Below the pieces are notes generated by a model that had not been told where the DNA came from, ran no database searches, and worked only from the letters and a program-made list of their open reading frames with translations. Positions 8,969 through 17,607 of a stretch of 64,000 nt of DNA are shown here, in pieces (position 1 is the first letter of the stretch; each line of letters starts with the position of its first letter). The position numbers and the translations under genes were made by a program. This DNA is from Rhizobium sp. Leaf306 (lineage in GTDB: Bacteria > Pseudomonadota > Alphaproteobacteria > Rhizobiales > Rhizobiaceae): contig NZ_LMNX01000004.1 of the NCBI RefSeq assembly GCF_001423425.1, forward strand, positions 310,001 through 374,000. Reading direction: 5' to 3'.

Positions 8969-9897
8969 CACCACGTTGCCTCCGCCTTGAGGGTTTCAAG
9001 GATCGTATCGCGCGCCTTTTCGACGTCTATCTCGGCCGCATAGGATCCGTTGAAACCGCTAACCTTGGCCGCCCGGGTCTCCACCACGGTCCGCCCACGC
9101 GTCACGGTACCGGCGGTTTCCATGTCGATGCGCGCCTCGCGCCAGGTGACGTGATCCGGATAGGCGAAGGCGAAGGCGGCAACCGCATCGTAAAGCGCCA
9201 TCGCCGGCCGGCCGCGGCTGGTGGCGATCTCGACGAAGCCCGCCAGAAGATCGGCCACCAGCGTCGCGTTGCGTCCGCCGGCAGCGCGGATCGGCGCCAC
9301 GTCATCCGGAAAGCACAAAACCTTGCGGCAGATATCGAGATCGACCATCCTGAGCGGGATCTGATGCGCAAGCACGATGGCCACTGCTTCCGGATCGGCA
9401 TAGGCGTTGAATTCGGCAGATGCGGTGTGATTGCCGGCCGTCAGGCTTCCGCCCATCCAGGTGAGATCGGTGATTTTCGCGGCAAGATCCGGCCGTGCCA
9501 GCGTAACGGCTGCGATATTGGTAAGCGGCCCCATTGCAAGGATCCGGCGCGCGTCGCCCTCGCTCGTTTCCAGCCACCGGCACAGTGCCTCGAACGCATC
9601 GTCGGTAATCGTATCCGGCATGTCCGGCAGGTGCAGACCGGCGCTCGGCATGCCTTCATCGCCCAGCACGTCCTGCGCCGTCTCAAGCCTGCCCATCACT
9701 GGAAAGGCGCGGCCCGCGTGAACCGGGAACGGCCAGACGAAGGCCGCACAGGCACCAGCCGCATTGCCGCGCACCCGTTCAATCGGTGCATTGCCGAACA
9801 CAAGCGAAACCCCGTCCACGCCGAGGCCGGCATGCGCTGCGACCATGATCGCCGCGATGTCGTCGAACCCCATATCGGTGTCGATCCAGATGCCCAT
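8968..9897 (-). CDS. Nucleoside hydrolase (inosine-uridine preferring family)
   Basis: Calcium-dependent N-ribohydrolase, 309 aa, splitting nucleosides into base plus ribose. The N-terminal Asp cluster reads DTDMGFDDIAAIMVA (residues 6-20), equivalent to the family DTDPGxDD motif, with Met in place of Pro. MGPLTNIA, MGGSLTAGNHTASAEFNAYADPEA and the C-terminal YDAVAAFAF segment are further family hallmarks. The start ATG at 9897 follows a plain gap of 12 nt after the ABC ATPase stop; the stop overlaps the ade start. Purine specificity is inferred from its neighbours. Confidence 0.93.
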   Translation of the reverse strand: MGIWIDTDMGFDDIAAIMVAAHAGLGVDGVSLVFGNAPIERVRGNAAGACAAFVWPFPVHAGRAFPVMGRLETAQDVLGDEGMPSAGLHLPDMPDTITDDAFEALCRWLETSEGDARRILAMGPLTNIAAVTLARPDLAAKITDLTWMGGSLTAGNHTASAEFNAYADPEAVAIVLAHQIPLRMVDLDICRKVLCFPDDVAPIRAAGGRNATLVADLLAGFVEIATSRGRPAMALYDAVAAFAFAYPDHVTWREARIDMETAGTVTRGRTVVETRAAKVSGFNGSYAAEIDVEKARDTILETLKAEATW

Positions 9898-9909
9898 GGC
9901 TATATCTCC

Positions 9910-10947
9910 TCAGGCGATGCGCGAAAGTTGCGCGGCCTTGTGTACCGGCAGGTCGAAGGACAGGTCCGAGCCGGACACATGCACCGGTTCGGAGGCATCC
10001 ACCTCAGCCTTGATCGGACCGAGCGCGCTGTCCAGCAAATATTCGCGGGAATGGCCGGCAAACGATGTGCCGCGCACGGTTCCGCGAAACGGGCCGGTTC
10101 CAAGCGTCACCATGCGCGGACGCCAGGCGAGACCCGCAGCCGAAGGTGCCTCCAGGCCGGGTGCGACCGAGAGCGGAACGCTGCCGTTGTCCGTCTTCAG
10201 CCCGCCGCCTTCCAGCGCAAAGATGTTCTCGAAACCGACGAAATCCGCCACGAAGGAGGAGGTCGGCCGGTTGTAGATATCTTCAGGCGTGCCGATCTGC
10301 TCGATCGCGCCGTTCTTCATGACGACGATCCGGTCGGCAAGCGACAGGGCTTCCGCCTGGTCGTGGGTGACGAAGATCATCGTCACGCCGGTTTCGCGCT
10401 GGACGCGCTGCAATTCGGTGCGCATTTCCAGCCGCAGCCGGGCATCGAGATTGGACAGCGGCTCGTCGAGCAGCAGAACCTTCGGCTCCATCACCATCGA
10501 GCGGGCAAGCGCCACGCGCTGCTGCTGGCCGCCGGAAAGCTCGGCCGGCTTGCGGTCGGCAAATTTTGCCAGACCGACGGAGGCGATGCCGGACTGCACC
10601 TTGGAATCCAGTTCCGCGCCCTTCATGCCCTTCAGCCGCAACCCGAAGGCAACGTTTTCATAGACGGAGAGATGCGGGAACAGCGCATAGGACTGGAACA
10701 CCAGCCCCACGGCACGCTTGTTCGGCGCCGTGCGCGTCATGTCCTCGCCGTCGAGGATGACGTTGCCGGATTTGACCGGCAACAGCCCGGCGATTGCCCG
10801 CATGGTCGTCGTCTTGCCGCAGCCGGAGGGGCCGAGCAGCGCGATGAGTTCGCCACGCCGGACCGACAGGTCGAGATCGGCAACGGCCACGCTGTCGCCA
10901 TAGGCAAGCGTCAGCTTTTCAAGCGAGAGATAGGATTGATCAGACAT
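9910..10947 (-). CDS. ABC transporter ATP-binding protein (PotA/FbpC type with TOBE-like tail)
   Basis: ATPase of the operon's importer, 345 aa. Walker A GPSGCGKTTTMRAIAG, Q-loop LVFQSYALFPHLSVYENVAFG, signature LSGGQQQRVALARSMV, Walker B VLLLDEPLSNLD and switch His (FVTHDQAEALSLAD) are all present. About 110 residues after the nucleotide-binding domain form the regulatory TOBE_2-type region of the polyamine/iron/thiamine ATPases. I chose ATG 10947 because conserved sequence begins there; it overlaps the permease gene by 8 nt. Context points to a nucleoside or purine-like substrate rather than polyamine. Confidence 0.92.
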   Translation of the reverse strand: MSDQSYLSLEKLTLAYGDSVAVADLDLSVRRGELIALLGPSGCGKTTTMRAIAGLLPVKSGNVILDGEDMTRTAPNKRAVGLVFQSYALFPHLSVYENVAFGLRLKGMKGAELDSKVQSGIASVGLAKFADRKPAELSGGQQQRVALARSMVMEPKVLLLDEPLSNLDARLRLEMRTELQRVQRETGVTMIFVTHDQAEALSLADRIVVMKNGAIEQIGTPEDIYNRPTSSFVADFVGFENIFALEGGGLKTDNGSVPLSVAPGLEAPSAAGLAWRPRMVTLGTGPFRGTVRGTSFAGHSREYLLDSALGPIKAEVDASEPVHVSGSDLSFDLPVHKAAQLSRIA

Positions 10948-11722
10948 AGCGGGAAAATCCGAGAAAGCGTTCAGCAGCAAAAACGATGCCGATGGACAGG
11001 AAGGCGAGCAGCGACGAGAGCGCCGCAACCGACGGATCGAAGACGATTTCCATATAGGCCATCATGTCGATCGGCAGCGTGCGCACGCCGGGACCGGACA
11101 GGAACAGCGATACGGGCACCTGGTTGAACGAGGTGACGAAGCCGAGGATGAAGGCCGATAGAATGCCGCCCTTGATGTTGGGCATGACCACCCGGAAGAA
11201 GGCACCGAGCCGGGAGGAACCAAGCAGCACCGCCGCTTCCTCGATATCCGAGCGCAGGTTGTCGAGGCTCGCCGACACGACGCGCACCGCATAGGGCAGT
11301 ATCAGCGCGGTATGGGCCAGAAACAGCGCAAGCGTAATGCCGACGCCGAACGGCACGACCACATAGCGCAGCAGCGAAAGGCCGACGATGATGCCGGGCA
11401 CGATGATCGGCGCGGAAACGATAGTGCGGATGATTTCCGCCCCCGGCAGCCGGTAGCGCGACAGCGCGTAGGATGCGGGAATGCCGAGCACCAGCGCTGC
11501 CGCCGTGCCGCCGATGGCGAGAAACATCGACATCGCAAACGAGGCGCGGAAGCTTTCGACGGTAAAGACCTTGAGGATCCATTGCAGCGAAAAGCCCTGC
11601 GGCGGAAAGGACAAAGTCTCGCCGGCCGAAAACGACGCCGCGACGATGATCAGGAACGGCCCGATCAGAAAGGTCGCCAGCAGAAACAGCGTGGTGGGGA
11701 CGAACAGGCTGCGAGCGGTCAT
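10940..11722 (-). CDS. ABC transporter permease (PotC-like)
   Basis: Inner-membrane permease of 260 aa with about six helices, beginning LFVPTTLFLLATFLIGPFLI. The EAA coupling loop is DIEEAAVLLGSSRLGAFFRVVMPNIKGG near residues 165-190. The start ATG 11722 overlaps the TGA of the preceding permease gene, so the longer upstream reading frame is rejected. With the next gene it forms the heterodimeric channel of a Pot/Fbp-type importer. Confidence 0.92.
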   Translation of the reverse strand: MTARSLFVPTTLFLLATFLIGPFLIIVAASFSAGETLSFPPQGFSLQWILKVFTVESFRASFAMSMFLAIGGTAAALVLGIPASYALSRYRLPGAEIIRTIVSAPIIVPGIIVGLSLLRYVVVPFGVGITLALFLAHTALILPYAVRVVSASLDNLRSDIEEAAVLLGSSRLGAFFRVVMPNIKGGILSAFILGFVTSFNQVPVSLFLSGPGVRTLPIDMMAYMEIVFDPSVAALSSLLAFLSIGIVFAAERFLGFSRYV

Positions 11723-12564
11723 CGGGCGGCCTTTCTCTGCGTGTTGCGCGCCGTTGCCACCCGCTTCAGGAGAAGGTTGGCGGCAAAGCTCATGACGATC
11801 AGGATGCAGGCGATGACGCTTGCGGCGACAAAATTGTTGCTGACGGCAACCTGCTGGTACATCAGCGTTTCCAGCATCAGCACCTTGGAGCCGCCAAGGA
11901 TGGCCGGCGTGATATAGGCGGTGAGGCAGCCGGTGAAGACCAGCGTTCCGCCGATCACAAGCCCTTCCTTGGTGAGCGGCAGGATCACCTTCCAGAACAC
12001 CTGGAACCAGTTGGCGCCGAGCACCCGTGCTGCTGGAACCGCATCCTTCGGCATATTCTCGAGCGCCGAGATCAGCGAGATGATCATCAGGGGCAGGAAC
12101 AGCTGCAACAGGCCGATAAAGATCGCCGTTTCGGAAAACAGGATGCGCAGCGGCGCCTCGCTCAGCCCCAGCACCTGGAAGGCCTGGTTGACGATGCCGG
12201 TGCGGCCAAGAATGACAATCCACGCATAGGTGCGCGCCACCGGCGAGATCATCAGCGGCAAAACGACCAGCCCGGTCATGCGCCCCTTGGCGGCGGGCGA
12301 CAGGCTGACGATGGAAAATGCCGCCGCATATCCGATCACCGCCGAAACCACCGTCACCAGCGCGCCGAGTTTCAGCGTGCGCAAAAACACCGCCTGATTG
12401 AGCGGCGAGGAAAAGAACTCGCCATACGCCGCAAGCGTCCAGCCGCCATCAAGGCTCCTGAACCCGTCAGACAGAAGGATCAGCACCGGCACGATAAACA
12501 CCGCCGCCGCGAAAATCGCGGCAGGCAACGCCAGTGCAAACGCCTCGGCCCGGTTTTGAAACAT
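11719..12564 (-). CDS. ABC transporter permease (PotB-like)
   Basis: Inner-membrane permease, 281 aa, with an N-terminal helix (ALPAAIFAAAVFIVPVLILLS) and a periplasmic loop before the core domain. The EAA motif is PKDAVPAARVLGANWFQVFWKVILPLTKEG. Its stop overlaps the second permease start (ATGA). A 131-nt gap holding strong hairpins separates it from the binding-protein gene upstream, the usual arrangement where the binding protein is made in excess. Confidence 0.92.
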   Translation of the reverse strand: MFQNRAEAFALALPAAIFAAAVFIVPVLILLSDGFRSLDGGWTLAAYGEFFSSPLNQAVFLRTLKLGALVTVVSAVIGYAAAFSIVSLSPAAKGRMTGLVVLPLMISPVARTYAWIVILGRTGIVNQAFQVLGLSEAPLRILFSETAIFIGLLQLFLPLMIISLISALENMPKDAVPAARVLGANWFQVFWKVILPLTKEGLVIGGTLVFTGCLTAYITPAILGGSKVLMLETLMYQQVAVSNNFVAASVIACILIVMSFAANLLLKRVATARNTQRKAAR

Positions 12565-12610
12565 GCGTGGTCTCCGGTAGTATCGTCGGACTGTGTCTCG
12601 TCATCATTCA

Positions 12611-12683
12611 CGCGCGCTTCGCAAGCCGCGCCCTTTCAGCCCGGAACCCGGGCCGAAAGGTTTGCGGCGCCGCAAGACGCGCG
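12611..12683. repeat. Cluster of GC-rich hairpins between binding-protein and permease genes
   Basis: A stem of 13 bp with one mismatch (CCTTTCAGCCCGG at 12632-12644 against CCGGGCCGAAAGG at 12648-12660, loop AAC) is flanked by a second palindrome TTGCGGC-GCCGCAA (12662-12675) and by CGCGCG ends (12611-12616, 12678-12683). It lies 13 nt beyond the binding-protein stop and has no T-run. I infer an mRNA-stabilising or attenuating structure, as is common after periplasmic-binding-protein genes; it may also be a rhizobial intergenic mosaic-type repeat. Confidence 0.65.
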
Positions 12684-12695
12684 GTTTGCTGAAGC

Positions 12696-13718
12696 TTACT
12701 GCCCGACCTTGTCGTTCCAGGTCTTGATCCAGCCCGCGCGGTTATCGAGAGCGACGGCAGACGGGATGAACTTGAGGCTTTCGGCAGTTGCCTTGCCGAA
12801 GGTGAGATTGCCGGCGATCTCGTCGGACACCTTCACCTCGCTGTTGGCAGGGCTATCCACCAGCTTTTCGGCAAGCTTGGTCTGGATCTCGGTCGACAGC
12901 CAGAAATCCATGAACTGCAGCGCCAGGTCACGGTTCTTGGAGCCCTTGGTGACGACCATGACATTCATGCCGCCGGCTTGGCCTTCCTTAGGCGTCGCCC
13001 ATGCCATCGGCAGGCCGAGCTTGGTAAACGGCGCCCAGGCGAAACGACCGGCGGGCGCTGCCCAGATTTCTTCCTGCTTCATCAGCTGCACCAGCTGCGA
13101 GGATTTCTCGTAGAAGGTGACGATCTCGTCCTTGTTCTCGCCGATCGTCGCGATCGGGGCGGCAAGGTCAGGCGTATCCTTGCCCAGCGCCTGGCCGAGC
13201 ATGTAGAGCGTTGGTGCCGCGCCATTGGTAGTGATGTTCGGAAACGCGATATGGCCGACATATTCCGGCTTGAACAGATCCGCCCAGCTTTCGATCTTCA
13301 TCTTGTCGGACCGGTAGACGATCGAGTTGGCGTAGAACGTGTAGCCGACGCTCTTGCCGTCCTGGTTGGGATCCTTGGCGATGTCGTACAGCGCGTTGAA
13401 GCTCTTGAGCTTGGCCGTATCGATCGTGTCGGTCAGATCCTTGCGGGACGCAGACAGCGCATCGGCCATGGAGACGACGGCCATGTCGATGACCGGATTG
13501 GCCTTGTTGGCCTCCATCTTGGCCACCCGCTCGACGCTGTTGCCGGTCTCGACCACCAGCTTGCAGCCGCAGATCGCCTGGAAGGGATCATAGACGATCT
13601 GCTTGTACTCGTCCTGCGCCAGCGCATAGACGGAAATGGTCAGCGTCTTTTCCTGTGCCTGGGCAAGGCCTGTCGTGGCAAGCAAAACTGCGGCGGATGC
13701 GGTAATCAGGGTCTTCAT
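12696..13718 (-). CDS. ABC transporter periplasmic substrate-binding protein (PotD/FbpA-like, SBP family 1)
   Basis: Secreted receptor of 340 aa. The signal peptide is LITASAAVLLATTGLAQAQ, with cleavage expected near AQAQ-EK. The mature part shows the two-lobe family pattern: VVETGNSVERVAKMEA, the hinge segment YTFYANSIVYRSDKM followed by WADLFKPEYVGHIAFPN, and a C-terminal QFMDFWLSTEIQ. Two cysteines close together (ICGCKL) are unusual for the family. The start overlaps the lacI stop as ATGA, so regulator and transporter are coupled. The ligand is inferred from the enzyme genes downstream: a nucleoside or a related N-ribosyl compound. Confidence 0.9.
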   Translation of the reverse strand: MKTLITASAAVLLATTGLAQAQEKTLTISVYALAQDEYKQIVYDPFQAICGCKLVVETGNSVERVAKMEANKANPVIDMAVVSMADALSASRKDLTDTIDTAKLKSFNALYDIAKDPNQDGKSVGYTFYANSIVYRSDKMKIESWADLFKPEYVGHIAFPNITTNGAAPTLYMLGQALGKDTPDLAAPIATIGENKDEIVTFYEKSSQLVQLMKQEEIWAAPAGRFAWAPFTKLGLPMAWATPKEGQAGGMNVMVVTKGSKNRDLALQFMDFWLSTEIQTKLAEKLVDSPANSEVKVSDEIAGNLTFGKATAESLKFIPSAVALDNRAGWIKTWNDKVGQ

Positions 13719-14794
13719 GGGTCATTCCCTTCCAAGGCTGGGGATGCGGGTGAAAATTGGGGGCTGGAAACGGATGCGGTGGTCTGGCGGGCAACGAGTG
13801 TCATCGGCACGCGATCGGTCTTTGCAACGGCTGTGACGCCGACCGTTATGGTCGCGGCATCAGGCTCGGCCGCATCATCGCCGATCACGCCGACCAGCGC
13901 GCCGACGGCAATCTCGGCAATCGCCGCCATATCCTGGCGCACGGTGGTAAGGCCCGGCGAAACCACCGACGACCAGACGAGATCGTCGAAGCCGGTGACG
14001 CTTGCCTGCTGCGGAATGCGGATGCCGGATTGCTGCAATTCGGTCAGCGCACGCAGCGCATGCAGATCGCTCGTGGCGGCAAAGGCGGTAAAGCCGAGCT
14101 CGACCTTCTGCTTCAAGCCAAGCGAACAACCGGCTCCCGCCAGTGCCTCAAGCTTTTCGATCCAGATCGTCTCGAAGCGGGCACCCTTCGGCAGGCGCGA
14201 TTTCATGCCGCCGATGCGATCGTTCTGAACGTTCGAGAGCGGATTGGCGCCGATCAGCACAAAATTCCGGTGCCCGAGCCCGACCAGATGATCGGCGACC
14301 ACCTGGCCACCCTGCCAATGATCGGAAGAAACCGTGTTGCCTGGAGTCGACGGGCTGTCGATGACGGCGACCGGGCAACCGAGGTCGGCAATGCGGGTAC
14401 CGAGCCGCGGCACGATGACGATCCCGTCGACCTGGCGCTCGACCAGCCGCTGGATCGCAAGCGTCTGCATCGAACTGTCGCCACGGCTGTCGGCGATCAA
14501 AACGCCGTAACCGGCATCGGCTGCAGCATTCTCGATCGCCTGGGCAATCTGCGGGAAAAGCGGATTGGCAATATCGGGAAGCACCAGCCCGATGACGCGG
14601 CTGCGCCCCGTGCGAAGCGCCCGCGCCGTCACGCTCGGCACATACCCAAGCTCCTCGGCCTTCGCCCGTATCTTCGCCCCAAGCTCCGGCGAAACCCGCC
14701 CCTTGCCCGACAACGCATTCGACACGGTGGCCGCCGACACGCCAAGGGCGCTCGCTATCGCAGTCATGTTCGAACCGGGGCGGATGGGAGCCAT
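13715..14794 (-). CDS. LacI-family transcriptional regulator of the nucleoside operon
   Basis: Protein of up to 359 aa with an N-terminal helix-turn-helix and hinge (MTAIASALGVSAATVSNALS, residues 10-29) followed by a periplasmic-binding-like effector domain (SRVIGLVLPDIANPLFPQIA, VDGIVIVPR, VTGFDDLVWSSVVSPGLTTV). An ATG at 14767 is an alternative start; neither has a strong ribosome-binding site. Its stop overlaps the binding-protein start, and a LacI-type operator lies 10 nt upstream, so it probably represses its own operon and is released by an imported nucleoside or purine. The effector is inferred. Confidence 0.9.
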   Translation of the reverse strand: MAPIRPGSNMTAIASALGVSAATVSNALSGKGRVSPELGAKIRAKAEELGYVPSVTARALRTGRSRVIGLVLPDIANPLFPQIAQAIENAAADAGYGVLIADSRGDSSMQTLAIQRLVERQVDGIVIVPRLGTRIADLGCPVAVIDSPSTPGNTVSSDHWQGGQVVADHLVGLGHRNFVLIGANPLSNVQNDRIGGMKSRLPKGARFETIWIEKLEALAGAGCSLGLKQKVELGFTAFAATSDLHALRALTELQQSGIRIPQQASVTGFDDLVWSSVVSPGLTTVRQDMAAIAEIAVGALVGVIGDDAAEPDAATITVGVTAVAKTDRVPMTLVARQTTASVSSPQFSPASPALEGNDP

Positions 14795-14803
14795 CGAGGC
14801 GCT

Positions 14804-14823
14804 CTGATTAATCGTTTAATCAG
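14804..14823. promoter_or_regulatory. Predicted LacI-family operator
   Basis: An inverted repeat CTGATTAA-TCGT-TTAATCAG with perfect 8-bp arms and a central CG, the normal architecture of LacI-family operators. It lies 10 nt upstream of the lacI-family start, so binding would block the whole operon. The rest of the gap to the Rrf2 gene (14824-15006) shows no gene or clear site. Confidence 0.75.
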
Positions 14824-15006
14824 AAAAGCAGAAAACGGATGAGGAGTCGAGTCCTGCCGGATGGTTGCAAACTCACGCCCTGGGCGGCCAGAGCGAAAAT
14901 CCGGCACCACAGCATGGGCTTGGGGCACACCCAGCGTGAAGCAGAGGGCTTGGTCTACTAAGGGATCAATCCGCGGCCGAAGACATGGCTGGGGTGTCGC
15001 CTGCGG

Positions 15007-15456
15007 TCATGGCGTGCATCGTTGACCGCCGTCCTGTTCGCTCGATCCTTGAAACCCGTTGGCGATATCGGCAAGCGTCACCCCGGCAAACCTCTTGCGC
15101 AGCAGGTCCTCTGCTTCGTTGAAGACGTCCGTCAAAGTCCCGTTGACCGCCTGTTCGATCGGACATCCCGGCATGTCGTAAGCGGGTCCAACCGCAAAGA
15201 TCGACGGTTCTCCGACCGCCCGGTAGATATCGAGAAGCGTCAGTTCCTCGAGAGGACGCGCCAGCGTCCAGCCGCCACCATGCCCTTTTACGGAGCTGAC
15301 ATACCCTTCGTCGCGCAGTCCCGCCATGGTGCGCCGGATGACGACAGGGTTGGCGTCGAGCATCTGTGCGATCATCTCGGATGTCATCGCCCCGTCATGT
15401 CGCCCCATATGGATCAACACATGCAGCATGCGCGATAGCCGACTGTCCTGCCTCAT
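15007..15456 (-). CDS. Rrf2-family transcriptional regulator
   Basis: A 149-aa winged-helix regulator: LSRMLHVLIHM, TSEMIAQMLDANPVVIRRTMAGLRDEGYV (helix-turn-helix, about residues 25-53), VKGHGGGWTLARPLEELTLLDIYRAV (wing and dimer helix). It carries a Cys at PGCPIEQAV but not the three-Cys cluster of the Fe-S members IscR/NsrR, so it probably senses redox or a thiol signal by another route, if at all. It is divergent from a thioredoxin-reductase-like gene, a pairing common in proteobacteria, which is its likely target. Confidence 0.88.
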   Translation of the reverse strand: MRQDSRLSRMLHVLIHMGRHDGAMTSEMIAQMLDANPVVIRRTMAGLRDEGYVSSVKGHGGGWTLARPLEELTLLDIYRAVGEPSIFAVGPAYDMPGCPIEQAVNGTLTDVFNEAEDLLRKRFAGVTLADIANGFQGSSEQDGGQRCTP

Positions 15457-15533
15457 CCTATGCTCCCTCTCGTGCTTTCCCCACCGACACTAGCACGATC
15501 GTCATTCACGATACAATCGAAGTGCCATGAGGC

Positions 15534-15562
15534 TTGACCCATCTTTTCACGACACTTATGTT
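15534..15562 (+). promoter_or_regulatory. Sigma-70-type promoter for the flavoprotein gene
   Basis: TTGACC (15534-15539), a 17-nt spacer and TATGTT (15557-15562), 24 nt upstream of an ATG preceded by AAAGGAGG. Position between divergent regulator and oxidoreductase fits control by the Rrf2 protein; an imperfect repeat around 15490-15518 may be its site. Confidence 0.6.
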
Positions 15563-15585
15563 GTTGCGAGATAAAGGAGGAAGTC

Positions 15586-16509
15586 ATGAGCGACACGATC
15601 TACGACGTCATCATCATCGGAGGCAGCTACGCCGGGCTGTCGGCAGCGCTTCAACTCGGCCGCGCGCGTCGAAAGGTCCTGATGATCGACGAAAGCCTCA
15701 GACGCAATCGGTTCGCATCCCACTCGCATGGCTTCCTCACCCAGGACCATGTCGATCCCGCTGAAATTGCAGCCGAGGCCCGGTCACAGGTCATGGAGTA
15801 CCCAACGGTGGATTGGGTCTCGGGTCGTGCAGAGACTGTTCAGCGCAACGGTGAGAAAGGCTCCGGAGCGGCTCATGTCACCGTTTTGGTGAGAGACACC
15901 CGTTACCGTTCGCGCCGGCTGATCCTGGCGCTGGGCGTACGCGACATTCTTCCCGACATCGAGGGGCTGAAGGAGCGTTGGGGCAAGAGCGTGTTCCATT
16001 GCCCCTACTGCCACGGCTACGAACTCAACCAGGGCAAGATCGGCGTCATCGCCGGCTCGGCGCTCTCGATGCACCATGCGCTGATGCTTCCCGACTGGGG
16101 ACCGACAACCCTGCTTCTCAACCAGGCATTCGAGCCGGATAGAGATCAGCTTCAATCCCTCGCAGCGCGCGGCGTCGTCATCGAGCGCTCCCCCGTGAAG
16201 GCCCTCACCGATCACGCCGATGTGCAGCTTGTAGATGGAAGGACCCTGTCTTTCTCCGGCCTGTTCGCGCTTGCTCCCTTCGAGGTCTCCACCTCGATCG
16301 CGCAGCAGCTCGGCCTCGACATGGAGCAAGGCCCACTTGGCGCTACCATCAAGACTGATGCGATGAAGGAAACCAGCCTGCCCGGCGTCTTCGCCTGCGG
16401 CGACGCCGCGCGGCCCATGGCCTCAGTTGCACTCGCGGTCGGCGATGGAAGCCTGGCGGGTGTGGCTGCTCACCGGTCGTTGCTGTTAGCAACCATCAAG
16501 CATGAATAG
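15586..16509 (+). CDS. NAD(P)/FAD-dependent oxidoreductase, thioredoxin-reductase-like
   Basis: A 307-aa flavoprotein. The N-terminal FAD dinucleotide fold is DVIIIGGSYAGLSAALQLGRA, the active-site-like pair is CPYCHGYE (about residues 142-149) and the C-terminal FAD site is GVFACGDAARPM. The CxxC spacing fits thioredoxin-reductase homologues, but the Gly-rich NADPH motif is weaker (GVIAGSALSMHHA), so it may be a reductase for something other than thioredoxin. It has a strong ribosome-binding site (AAAGGAGG) and is divergent from the Rrf2 regulator. Confidence 0.88.
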   Translation: MSDTIYDVIIIGGSYAGLSAALQLGRARRKVLMIDESLRRNRFASHSHGFLTQDHVDPAEIAAEARSQVMEYPTVDWVSGRAETVQRNGEKGSGAAHVTVLVRDTRYRSRRLILALGVRDILPDIEGLKERWGKSVFHCPYCHGYELNQGKIGVIAGSALSMHHALMLPDWGPTTLLLNQAFEPDRDQLQSLAARGVVIERSPVKALTDHADVQLVDGRTLSFSGLFALAPFEVSTSIAQQLGLDMEQGPLGATIKTDAMKETSLPGVFACGDAARPMASVALAVGDGSLAGVAAHRSLLLATIKHE

Positions 16510-16579
16510 GTTCAAGGAGCGACGGATGGCTTATGGTGAAGGGGCGGGACGCACCGTTCCGTCACCCCTCGCCGCCCAC

Positions 16580-17497
16580 TCACCACCCCACCACCTCCTG
16601 CCCATACCGCGCCACCTCCTCCAGCAGCCACTCCCGAAACGCCACGACCGGCCTGAAATCGCGTTTGCTGATGGGTGCCACCGCATAATAGGCGCTGGGA
16701 CTTCTGACTTCATGCGGGAAGGCTTCGACCAGCTGGCCGCTCGCCAGTTCGCTGTCGATCAGGAACAGCGGCATCAGCGCGACGCCCAGCCCCGCGATCG
16801 CTGCCTGCGCAACGCTTGAGAACTGTTCAAAGCGCATCGCCTGGGAGGGTGCCGTGTCGATGCCAAGGCTTGCGAACCAGTGGCTCCAGGCGCCGGGTCG
16901 CGAGGCCATGTGCAGAAGCGGCAGCCGCAGCAGGTCCTCGCCCGCGCGGATCGGGTGGCTGGCCAGAAATTCGGGCGAGCAGACGGGCGCCACCATTTCG
17001 CTCATCAGATAGGTGCACTCGGCCCCCGGCCAGTCGGGCGTACCCACATGGATCGCCATGTCGATGCCCTCGCGGTCGAAATCGAACACGCCGATGCGGG
17101 TCGCGAAATTCAGCGTCACCTGCGGATGCCGGGCGACGAATTGCGGAATGCGCGGCATCAGCCAACGGGTGCCGAATGTCGGCAAGATCGCAAGGTTCAG
17201 CTGGTCGCCATGCCGTTTGCTCATGGCGGCAAGCGAGGCCGAGCGGATCTGGGAGAGCGCCACGCTGATCGATTTGGCATAGTCCGCCCCGGTCTCGGTC
17301 AGCACCACACCACGGCTGGTGCGCTCGAACAGCGGCATGCCCAGCTGCTCCTCAAGCCCGGAAACCTGCCGGCTGATGGCGCCTTGCGTCAAGGACAGTT
17401 CTTCGGCGGCCGCCGAAAAACTGCCGAGCCTGGCAACGGAATCGAAGGCGGCAAGCGCCGAGGTGGACGGCAGAAGCTTTCGCGACAGGGTGAGCAT
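16580..17497 (-). CDS. LysR-family regulator, GcvA-like
   Basis: A 305-aa regulator. Helix-turn-helix: LAAFDSVARLGSFSAAAEEL and SLTQGAISRQVSGLEEQLGM (residues about 15-55), then the effector domain with MAIHVGTPDWPGAECTYL and AAIAGLGVALMP, typical of the GcvA subgroup. It is divergent from glutaryl-CoA dehydrogenase with about 110 nt between starts, which makes that gene its probable target (lysine/glutarate catabolism). Effector unknown. Confidence 0.9.
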   Translation of the reverse strand: MLTLSRKLLPSTSALAAFDSVARLGSFSAAAEELSLTQGAISRQVSGLEEQLGMPLFERTSRGVVLTETGADYAKSISVALSQIRSASLAAMSKRHGDQLNLAILPTFGTRWLMPRIPQFVARHPQVTLNFATRIGVFDFDREGIDMAIHVGTPDWPGAECTYLMSEMVAPVCSPEFLASHPIRAGEDLLRLPLLHMASRPGAWSHWFASLGIDTAPSQAMRFEQFSSVAQAAIAGLGVALMPLFLIDSELASGQLVEAFPHEVRSPSAYYAVAPISKRDFRPVVAFREWLLEEVARYGQEVVGW

Positions 17498-17607
17498 GCC
17501 CTATGACTATAGATCATGACGGGTTGAGTAAACGGGTCTTGCCCTTGCGCGCCCCACGGCGATAATCGCCATCAACAGAATTGCTGAAATCCGGAGGCCC
17601 GAGAAGC

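Noticed and set aside
7127..9043. 638-codon open frame on the plus strand
   Set aside because: Antisense to the adenine deaminase gene, no recognisable domain and typical shadow composition.
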